The notes below the pieces were generated by a model. That model saw nothing but the letters and a program-made list of their open reading frames with translations. It was not told the DNA's origin and searched no databases. Below, piece after piece: positions 32,353 through 40,163 of a stretch of 40,163 nt of DNA. Positions within the stretch are counted from its first letter, which is position 1. Every line of letters begins with the position of its first letter. A program made the position numbers and the translations under genes. Source of the DNA: Gymnopus androsaceus JB14 (lineage: Eukaryota; Basidiomycota; Agaricomycetes; Agaricales; Omphalotaceae); NCBI GenBank assembly GCA_009733575.1, contig ML769862.1:1-40163 (forward strand), written 5' to 3'.

Positions 32353-32748
32353 GGTGGTCTCCAGAGATCTCCAGAGCACCTGTAGCTTCTGGAGCAGTTG
32401 GAGCAAGGTTACCTATTCCAGAGACCAATATAAACCTCTGGAGACCTCCAGAGAGCTATTCAATCAAGTTTCCATGTTGTGTAACCATGAATTGATCATA
32501 GAAATTTTATATTCATTATTTTTATATACTATAACAATAGGCATGCCACAGCAGTTAATATTATGTAGTAATAAGTGTCAAGCAGTATTCAACGAGGTTG
32601 CACTTCCCCCTCTCAGTCCCAATGTTTCCATACTCTTCTTGATTCCCTGCTCTCTGCCTCCATTTCACAAATGCTTCTACATTTCTGGCAAATTGTGGCA
32701 ATCAGCTGTTTTGGAAAACAGCATTGTATGAAGATGAAACCTACAGTA

Positions 32749-33307
32749 GAGCTCTTCACCATACATACCGTATACGGTATGGAGAATTTTTCCATATTTA
32801 CAGACCAAATTTTCCCCCATGGTACGGTACGGGAAAAATACAGCTGTATACGGAATACGGATGGTACCTTTTGATCACGTGTTCTCAAGTACTCATCTAC
32901 CATGAAGACACCAAAAAAAGTATTTATGTTGGATGTATCAAAGCTTTTTTGAGTGTTTAATACTTATTGTAGGTGCTATGGTATGCACAAGTCAACAGAA
33001 AGCATTGCAATATGCATGTGTGATTGAGTGTGACATGATGTGACCATCGTAACATGCATTGAAGACCCCCAAAAGATTGCAGAATTGTTCAGGGTATCTA
33101 ATTAGAACATTGTGATCCCAATATGAACTTCTCTCCACAGTGGCAGAGCTCCATAAATCATTGATTCCCTGTATGTACATGAAGTATTGTATATTGACCA
33201 TATATGGCTGTATTACGCCATAACGGTATGGTCAAATATGGGTCACCTGAAAGCCTCATGGTACGGTACAGTTTGACACTGTATGGTACGGATATGGTGA
33301 AGAGCCC
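32749..33307. mobile_element. TA-flanked MITE, GAGCTCTTCACCATA ends
   Basis: 559 bp with inverted ends GAGCTCTTCACCATA and TATGGTGAAGAGCCC, flanked by TA (32747-32748, 33308-33309). Internal GTATACGG and GGTACGGTAC palindromes are present. Related in its ends to the element at 16420-16746. Confidence 0.7.
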
Positions 33308-33339
33308 TAACCTACAGCAACTAGTACATTGTAACAAAG

Positions 33340-33680
33340 GGAGAAAGAAAAAAAATACAAGTTCATCAGAACTTGAAAGTTGAAAGTCATGCATTTTATA
33401 TGACTTCCTGATAGTTTACAGCATTGTTGATGACATGAGGAGTTGCTGATGGCAACCATCATTATGTTGAGGGCACTTGGGGCCATCATTTTTGGTGCTA
33501 CTCTGGCTGACAGCCAGACTAGCTCCTAAAAAGGAAAGTCCAATCATTCTCAAAGTGCCATCAATTGGCAACTGCAGCTTTGTTCTCTCCAGAGTCTCTA
33601 GAGTCCTCCAGAGCTCTCTGGAGATGTATTCAATTCTCTGGATGCTCCAGCAGCTCCAGCAAAAATACAGGTTTTGCTGA
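33340..33680 (+). repeat. Dispersed repeat ending in CAGGTTTTGCTGA, related to 29848-30108
   Basis: Shares the GAAAGAAAAAA(A/G)ATACAAG start with 29848. It ends with CTCCAGAG-type hairpin sequence and the terminal motif at 33668-33680 followed by T. Confidence 0.5.
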
Positions 33681-34800
33681 TGAAATGCTTTCTGTGACTC
33701 CTTTTTTTTTGTCCTGTAGTTGCTCATTAAATCTCTGATTGAACTACTTTCATTTTTGCCCAAAGCTTACCTTTGACTTACACTGTGCCTCTGTCCTTCT
33801 ACTTTAGATGATCCACTGATATCCATTAGTGTTTCTTGTTAGAAATAATAAAAGGAGTTTAAATGATTGTATAGCCGTTTGGCCTCGACTGGGCCCTGAG
33901 GCAAATGGGTAAGGTATATGAGTAACTACATACTGTATTTACTTATACCTGTAAGAATGACTATGTCACAGTGCATATATCAGGAAAGTGGGTACTATGT
34001 GAATATCTGTGGCTACTCTACTGTATCATTTCGATCAATTCTGAAATTTTTGACCAAAAAAAAATACAAAAGAAATCTGAAAAATTGAGAAAAAATTAGA
34101 TCTGCATTCGGATTTTTTTGAGGATGACGCATGACTGAACTCTCAATTGAAATGTTACAGTATGCATATGGTAAAGTGGCTGCTGTGAATATATGTGCAA
34201 ATATCTCCTGTGATATCATAAATTCATAAGTATGTTGTAATGTGGGTTAAAATAGATTTCTGTAAATTCCAACATCTCTCCTCTAACTCACTGCTGACAT
34301 CTGGCATGTGGATAGAATACATCCTTCTAATTATCTATCCAGTCATTCACTTTAAATAGATATATTATAACATACATACCACCTGGTTTTCTTGGTCATG
34401 ATCTATGCACAAACTTAACATATAGCATAAGCAATTTACTGATATTGTACTGATAATTACTTCAATGATACAGGTTCTGGCAATCACAACAAGGTTACTC
34501 CCATGGATGGCAGCAATGAAGCTGGTCTGAGTGGACCAAACCAATCTACTTCTCTTGAATTCTCAACTTCTACTGTGCCTGCAAAGGAATGGCACCTGAA
34601 CTGGGGTGTGTATATGCTCCAGCATATAACCTGGGGCTCCAATGTCAATCTTGAATTCTAGCTGCATGTGGTTTTGTTTTGTCTTGTATTGCCTATACCT
34701 AATACTCAAGGCTTATCTTTGGCTCACATAGTGCCTCTTTCCTTATACTCTACCAACCAATATATGTTTTTAATGTTTCTTCCCTAATTTGCTCACTTCG
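33681..34800. other. AT-rich interior of composite, one possible orphan exon
   Basis: A plus-strand stretch from about 34473 to 34599, bounded by ACAG and G/GTGTGT, is open and protein-like (NHNKVTPMDGSNEAGLSGPN) but has no identifiable partner exons. The segment near 34030-34170 resembles 35090-35220 inside the hAT-like element. Confidence 0.35.
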
Positions 34801-34905
34801 GAGGGTACGGCTGCCGTTCCGTATGGTCATCACGTGGTTACTTTGGACCATTCGAAACTCAAATCTATATAAGAGTACTAAGTATGAAGCGGCGACCTTT
34901 GTAAC

Positions 34906-35441
34906 CAGTGTTCTCATTAAGCCCTAAGTCTTAACTTAACTTAAGACTTAATATACCCTTAAGCCTAACCCTTAGCTTAAATCAGTAAAAATCCTAAGTC
35001 TTAATTAAGGGCGCTTAGCAAAATTCACATGATAACTCAGTAGGCACAGGGGCGTCAAAATCTCTAAAAATCTTTACAAGCTAACTTTGGCTAACTTAGA
35101 AAAATATAGAATGAATAATACAAAAAAAAAACTCTGAAAATTGGACAAAGAATCATTGCCACTTTCTGATTTTTTTTGGACATGATGCATGATTAAGAAA
35201 TTGGTTGAAACAGCACATTATTTGGATGAGGCACCCAATAAAAGTGAGTTTGAGAGCTCTGGGGTAATTACATGGAGTAGTATAGATCTTTTGGTGGTAC
35301 CGTAATGCCTGAAGTGGTAATTTTTTGTAATTTTTTGCACCCTTAATTAACCCTTAAATAACACCCTTAAATTGCCCTTAATAAGGTTTAAGACCTTAGG
35401 ATCAAAAAATTCCCTTAATAACCCCTTAGGTGAAAACACTG
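34906..35441. mobile_element. hAT-like MITE with 8 bp target duplication
   Basis: 536 bp flanked by exact 8 bp repeats TTTGTAAC (34898-34905, 35442-35449). The ends are CAGTGTTCTCA and, in inverse, CAGTGTTTTCA. Multiple CTTAA-type motifs cluster just inside both ends, as in hAT subterminal repeats. Removing it restores the inverted-arm match between 30492-30516 and the right arm of the composite. Confidence 0.8.
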
Positions 35442-35539
35442 TTTGTAACGCGCGGACTTGGAAGAATGAAATCCGCGCGCGCGCGATAAAAATTGGCGCG
35501 CGCGCAACAATAGTGGGAAGGGGGGGGCATTTAATTTTT

Positions 35540-36117
35540 TCACCCTTTGGGACGCCATACCAATGCCCTTAACTCTGGCAAGTCATACCCATCTTTCATG
35601 GCACCAGAGGCGAATTTCTTTTCAGCAAGGTTTCGAACGTCGACGTAGGAGAAGAAGGATTTCGGGGAGTTGGAAATGGATTCGTGTCGAAGTGTGAGGA
35701 TGTCCGCATCGGTGAGGCTGTATTTGGATTTAGCTGGATTAAAGAAAAGAAAAACGCGTCAAAAGCGCGTAATTAGCATCCTACAAGGACCAAAAGGGTC
35801 GTATGGTGGCATACCATCGCTCTTGTAAATTCCCTATGCATAGCGTATGCGTTAGTGCTAGAAGATACACCGAGGACTCAAACTGAACTAACCAGCGTTC
35901 CTGTAGGCCATTTGAAATCCTCGTCTTGCCTCCAAGGAAGCAGTGCCTCTTCCCACTCCTTCGTCGCCTCCATCCACTCTTTCCTCGCAGAGCGTTTCTC
36001 TGCGGCTTCCGCTTTCTCTTCTTCGGTCAACTTTTTACGCGGCGCGCGGGGTTTCTTCTCTTTAATAGGCTCGGGAGACGCGAAAGCGCAGCGCATTTTT
36101 GTGCGGTATGCGGGCAT
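35540..36117 (-). CDS. Small basic/acidic protein, 3' end replaced by a transposon terminus
   Basis: Two exons on the minus strand: about 36117-35889 and 35733-35540, roughly 140 residues. Exon 1 starts MPAYRTKMRCAFASPEPIKE and has a charged, helix-prone segment (KKLTEEEKAEAAEKRSARKE) ending in LLPWRQDEDFKWPTGTL. Exon 2 gives KSKYSLTDADILTLRHESIS and FFSYVDVRNLAEKKFASGAM. The donor is uncertain: GTTAGT at 35892 is a better site, but the weaker GTTCAG at 35888 keeps the frame (TLVTKSKYSLTD). The K-x-KYxLTDxD...DV..LA layout faintly recalls XPA-like DNA-binding domains; this is only a suggestion. The final residues VWRPKG and the TGA at 35542-35540 come from the composite element, so the natural C-terminus is lost or displaced to about 30400. 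Confidence 0.55.
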
Positions 36118-36645
36118 TTTGGTCCAGTGGTGAAAAAATTTCAGAGGTGTGGTTATGATAAAGAGACGCGTTTGTGAACGGTTTGCCAGCACGTGAGGTC
36201 ACGGTGCACGTGGAAATTTTTATTTTGTTCTCGCGCTCCGGCGCTTAGCTCCTTGTTCTCGTCGACGAATCTTGGTCGAACCATTCGTAGAAACGAACGC
36301 CTCACTAACTTTCGAAGATATTAATTAGATCAATGATCAATCCTGAAGGAATGGCAGGAATCTTCGGTACTAGAAAATCTCGTGTTTCGCTTATCCATAC
36401 TATCACCTACCTGGTCCATCGAGTCCGGTCCTAGGTCACCTTTGTTGGTGTATATATGATGACCTCTCGCGGATGCCGGGATGCGATGTCTCGACTCCCG
36501 AGATTGCGCCGTTGTTGCGCCGTGCAATTTATCTATCTATCTATCTACTTGACACCTTTTGGCATATTAGTAATGGATCTATAGACTCTAAAGGGCGATA
36601 GGCCGGGCGCTCGAGAGGGTGTCTTGCTCTTTTCCTGCTATTACC
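36118..36645. other. Intergenic with ATCT microsatellite
   Basis: (ATCT)n lies at about 36529-36546. CACGTG-like motifs at about 36190 and 36209 are close to the start of the minus-strand gene. No gene is seen. Confidence 0.5.
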
Positions 36646-38238
36646 ATGATTGAATTTCCCGAAGAGATTCTCTAGGCTATAGTGGAATCCATCGCAATGA
36701 GCCGCATCCTTCCCCACAAAAATCGCCAGGAATACCAGACAACTGAACTTTTGCCTCTCTCAATGGTTAATTGCCAACTACGACGAATATGTTTCCCATT
36801 TCTGTTCTCATATGTAGAGGTGAAAGGCCATCCTGATGTAGAGAAGCTTACAGCGTTGTGTGCTGTCAACAAAGATTTTGCTGCGTCTATCAAGTATGTT
36901 GTATCTTGAGAATCCCAGACAAATGTACTAAACAGCGAGTGCAGGTCAATTGATCTCAGCCATTTCCTCTTTCCATTGCTTTCCCAACTTCCTCCTTCCC
37001 ATTTTCCTAATCTTGTCCAGATCAATTCGACGTGCAACCAGTTGACAATTCCATTGATCACCGCTATCAAGTTCCACCCTGCCCCGACCTTCTTCTTCGA
37101 ATCATTCACACTCCCGCCATCGACATCTATTCTCGATAGCCAACTCTTGAGCCCGTCGGACCTAGCGAAAGTCGTCTTAGACCAACAAACGGTCACCGAT
37201 GAGCTCAAACTCATCGATATTGGAAAGTACCTCTCCCGCGGCGTGCGGGTGAATGTTTTGGTTATCACATTAAACACATTCACAACTCCACTCCTGAACG
37301 AGTCATTTGGAGAACGCAAATTCCCTGGTCTTCGCGAACTTTCGATACAAGTAGACCCAGGGACGCGTCCATTTACTCTGTCATGGCTATCGAAGTTGGC
37401 ACGCGAACATCCTCTGTTGATGAGTATCGTCATCCAGGATAACAGGAGGGTCAGAACTTTGGACTTGGATTTTTTCAAACGTGAACCTATCATTCCGTTT
37501 CTTGAATCCTTTGTTGACCAAGTCCGTAACGAGGGACTTATTGATACTATCAGTATACGAAGCTTTGGTATTAGTCGAGTCGAGCCGGGTTCAGCATTCA
37601 CTTCAGAGCGCTTCGGCGAGTGGTATGTCTCTCAGATGTCTTTCCACGTACATCAGTGGGGATCGGGACATTTCTTGCATCTTGCTCATGCTTCTTTCCC
37701 TCGAATTGTCAAACTAGGTTTCAGCACAGACCGGAGTGTAGCTTGCCCGTTTGTACGTTTGACCTATCTTTCACACTTCCACAATGAGATTGATATATTC
37801 TTGTAGGATGACCTAGTCAAGTCTCTTCGTCGCTTTCCTTCACTCGAGGAAGTGTACTTTGTCCAGCCGATCAGCATGTTTGAAGAGTACATTGCGATGC
37901 AAGCACCTAATTGCTCTAACAATTTAGAGGCTGCTATAATCCAGTATACATCGCGCATTTCACAGCAGATACCTAATATTAAGACCATCTTCATTGATGA
38001 CCAGTTTGCGCCTCCAAAGAAGGATAGAGGCAGTTGGTCTAATTTCTACTGGGGTTCTGTTCGCAAGCAGACCTTCGAACATTATACTCTAGTGCATCAA
38101 TCTTCACTTAGAATACAGTGTTGTTCAGCCTCTCCTGCAGTTCCGGTCTCTCCGTCTCGCTCACGGTCTTCCAAGTCTTGCTTTTGCTTTTGCCTTTTAT
38201 TTTTTCTAGTTTTCATTTTGTTGCTCCCCCGTCAATAG
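36646..38238 (+). pseudogene. F-box-like/LRR-type protein, copy 3, early TAG
   Basis: Exons 36646-36893, 36945-37752 and 37807-38238 are collinear with copy 2. Codon 10 is TAG (36673-36675) where copies 1 and 2 have CAG. All three exons are otherwise open and join in phase, giving the full middle region (LITAIKFHPAPTFFFESFTL, LDLDFFKREPIIPFLESFVD) and the C-terminal SPSRSRSSKS plus hydrophobic tail CFCLLFFLVFILLL. Translation from the Met at about 36697 would remove only the first helix of the F-box-like region, so a shortened product is possible. Exon 3 and 3' flank are nearly identical to copy 1, exon 2 is close to both. Confidence 0.65.
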
Positions 38239-38600
38239 CCAATAATGCTGTAGGACACTGGTTTTCTATATTTTTCTGTATTTCTATTGCAATTTTGTAT
38301 CATCTGTTAACTACCATTTTTTTTTTGGCGGGGACAGTCGAGTCAACTAACAGCGACTTGACGCTATCGAGTTCTGAAGCACACCGTGCGTTCGCATCCT
38401 GCTAACCCTGAATCGAACACTGTAGTCTAAGCGGTACAGCCATCGTAGGGATAGATATAAAAAAGAAATAGCCGCAATGAATGCTTGTGCAGAAGGAAAT
38501 TCTGACACAACAGGAGAGCAGCAAAGACTGTTCTGAGGGAGAATCTCGTTGGCGAGTTGCAGTGCATCTTCGATTCCTAGTCCCTAACTTGATTAAACGA

Positions 38601-38692
38601 TTAAGAGTACAAGGTTAACCTTGTACTCTTAATTGACCTTTTCGGAGAAACTCACGCACCAACGTTGGTGCGTGAGTTTCTCCGAAAAGGTC
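38601..38692. repeat. Two adjacent perfect palindromes (32 bp and 58 bp)
   Basis: 38601-38632 is a perfect inverted repeat (TTAAGAGTACAAGGTT and its complement). 38635-38692 is a second perfect inverted repeat of 29 bp arms (right arm GTTGGTGCGTGAGTTTCTCC and on). The paralogous flank of copy 1 at about 10692 has only the first arm of one and the second arm of the other, directly joined. Confidence 0.9.
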
Positions 38693-38974
38693 ATGATAAC
38701 CTAGTCTAAACTTGTTGTTTGCGGCGCAGGTGACATGATCCTGAAGAATGCATGAAGTATTGCTTTGAGGATAGAGCTTTATTGGGATTTGAGCTTGAGC
38801 GGCCAAAGCGTCTTGATCAAGCACAGCTTGGTCAGCTCTTCTCAAGCCTCAAGCTGCCGGACGTTTTGCTCTCGATGGAATCTCGACTTGTAAGAACTAC
38901 CTTTTTCTCTCAAGTTTGGCATCAATTAACTCGGTTCTCCTAAACCAGTCACTCACTTCTATCAAGCATTGTCA
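38693..38974. other. End of duplicated flank and unassigned sequence
   Basis: Similarity to 10740-10806 ends near 38775. The following 200 bp (around KRLDQAQLGQLFSSLKLPDV in one frame) is open for about 60 residues but not recognised. Confidence 0.4.
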
Positions 38975-39768
38975 ACAATGTTAAGCAATCGCCTACCGCA
39001 AATAGTTTTTTTAATACACAGCCGTTTTCGCTGGTTTAACTGAGTTAGCGGGATGGTACGGACGTGTATGGTCCAGTAGAAACCTCGACAATAACGACGC
39101 TTTCATCCAATAAGTGACATTTGTCTTGTCCTCTTTTCCACCGTCGTCTAACAATCTTGCGTAGGATTGTTTGTACCATCGTTGCGCCGATTCCTCTCCT
39201 TGCAGCCAACTTTGTGATCTTGGCTAAGATCATCAGAAAGTTGGGTGATTCTTAAGTATAGCCGTCTTCGTCCTTGCCGCTGTACGTTCAATTTTTTTTA
39301 CTTCTCAGATTGTTACTGATGCTTGGACAGATTCAAGAATCTTCGTCACATGTGTAAAATATTCAATCGTAGTCATGCTTCACGTTGTGCTGACCTACCT
39401 AACTATCTAGGATGTCATTGCTCTTTTTGTTCAAGCTGGTGGAGGTTCAGTTGCTTCTGGAACCGAGATTTCTCGAACGCAAGTCAACATTGTAAGAGGG
39501 TGCTCATATGCCGCTGAGTCAGGTCTAATGTGCTTGGTTCAACAGGGCTCGTATATTATGCTGGGTGGAATCGGGTTCTAAGTGGGTATGTCTGCCATAT
39601 TCTATTTCATAATCGCGTTCGAGTCAATAAAACTTTATTCCTCCAGTGGTGATGCTTTGCTATATGGCTCTATCAACAGAGTATTTCTGGCGCTTTTCCA
39701 CACAACGCCCTATCCGTCGCTCAAATGAAGGAGAAAATCACAATGGAACGTCCTCCGGCTGTATGTGA
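38975..39768 (+). pseudogene. RTA1-like (lipid-translocating exporter family) multi-span protein, decayed
   Basis: Exons recognisable by family motifs: 39022-39109 (FAGLTELAGWYGRVWSSRN), 39165-39281 (APIPLLAANFVILAKIIRKL), 39331-39353 (SRIFVTC), 39411-39491 (DVIALFVQAGGGSVASGTEI), 39546-39585 (GSYIMLGGIGF) and 39647-39768 (VVMLCYMALSTEYFWRF). RTA1 proteins are seven-span membrane proteins linked to lipid or sterol stress in yeast. Lesions: the first donor reads ATAAGT instead of GTAAGT (39110), one extra base near 39253, TAA at 39579-39581 where the family has Gln, and an upstream remnant (AIAYRK) bounded by TAA at 38982 and TAG at 39003. Sequence resembling the final membrane segment persists in broken frames to about 40010. 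Not functional as written. Confidence 0.75.
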
Positions 39769-40163
39769 GGTTCCTAGTACGAAAAGCTATGCTGTTCCTA
39801 GTGTTACGAGCAGCGACTTTGAATGCTCGTACCAGTCGGAATTCTCGTAGAGAGCATCCCCAACTTCCTCGAGCTCCTGCCTTCCGTTCATCAATTTGGT
39901 TGTTTGTCGATATAGAGTTTTGAGGGCAGAGAAAATGGCTCAAACGAGCTCGATAGGATTTTATGACTTACTTTGAATCTTTTGTGTGTATAACGGAAGA
40001 GCGATAGGAGCCATTTATCAAGAACTTTTCAGAATGACTGAAATCGAGTGAGTAGTCTGTACATTCACTTGAATCTATACATCATGAAATCGACCCCAAT
40101 CGTAATGTTTACGGTAGGAAAAGGGCTACGTTAATTGGTGTTAGCATATAATCGACACAAAAC
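39769..40163. other. Degenerate 3' part of RTA1-like gene and window end
   Basis: Short matches such as RKAMLFLVL (about 39779) and YRV with GRENGSNELDRIL in neighbouring frames (about 39910-39960) look like the last RTA1 segment. Nothing further is supported. Confidence 0.35.

Larger units (their letters stand above)
30416..35559. mobile_element. 5.1 kb composite with inverted ends and CCAATG flanking repeat
   Basis: The left end TATGCGTCCCAAAGGGTGAA and right end (inverse) TATGGCGTCCCAAAGGGTGA match for about 75 bp, including a GCGCGCGCGCCAATT stretch. CCAATG flanks both ends (30410-30415, 35560-35565). The inverted arms continue in pieces: 30492-30516 with 34887-34905, and 31741-31830 with 34806-34875. 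The right arm is split by a hAT-like MITE and the left arm by about 1.2 kb with a tandem array. No transposase is visible. Superfamily unknown. Confidence 0.6.

Noticed and set aside
35470..35510. GC-alternating GCGCGCGC tract as a CpG island or Z-DNA promoter
   Set aside because: The same tract occurs in inverse at 30464-30475 as part of the composite element's terminal repeat, so its presence is explained by the repeat.
36672..37601. 309-codon open frame on the minus strand opposite F-box-like copy 3
   Set aside because: It is antisense to well-supported exons, crosses the exon 1-2 intron and is not conserved as a frame in the other two copies.

Overview
This window looks like nuclear DNA of a basidiomycete fungus, most likely an Agaricomycete. 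The protein genes are split by many 45-75 bp GT-AG introns (one GC-AG), and the recognisable families are typical of that class: an ERMP1/FXNA-like M28 peptidase, an Agaricomycete multi-span membrane protein, a small secreted protein family, F-box-like proteins and an RTA1-like protein. No tRNA, rRNA or CRISPR array was found. A run of 25 Ns at 29708-29732 is an assembly gap. Family names come from recall of conserved motifs, not from a search.

Left part (1-16400). A broken zinc-ribbon-type gene (3-995) is followed by three terminal-inverted-repeat elements inserted one inside another (1366-2516). Next come an intact five-exon secreted-protein gene (3545-4397, +) and a convergent 12-exon M28 peptidase gene (8486-4972, -) that carries several single-base lesions. 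Two of three copies of an F-box-like family with a hydrophobic C-terminus follow (8733-10322 and 11651-13253, +); each copy is disrupted differently. A 645 bp inverted-repeat element (10904-11548) separates their upstream regions. An intact eight-exon membrane-protein gene lies at 15748-14029 (-).

Middle (16400-30410). This part is dominated by repeats: two TA-flanked MITEs, recurrent ends reading CAGGTTTTGCTGA that resemble Helitron 3' ends, a 1.2 kb block present twice (18328-19538 and 26866-28056), a nearly intact Ty1/copia element (20647-26403) with almost identical LTRs and one frameshift in its long gag-pol ORF, a minisatellite, and a second copia copy cut by the gap.

Right part (30410-40163). 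A 5.1 kb segment with inverted ends and a 6 bp flanking direct repeat (30416-35559) appears to have landed in the 3' end of a small minus-strand gene (36117-35540). It contains a 63-82 bp tandem array made of two hairpins per unit, a 125 bp repeat with an internal palindrome and CACGTG, a TA-flanked MITE and a hAT-like MITE with an 8 bp target duplication. The third F-box copy (36646-38238) follows, then two perfect palindromes placed back to back that are absent from the paralogous copy, and finally a decayed RTA1-like gene.

Only the secreted protein and the membrane protein are convincingly intact host genes. The rest is a record of transposition, segmental duplication and gene decay.
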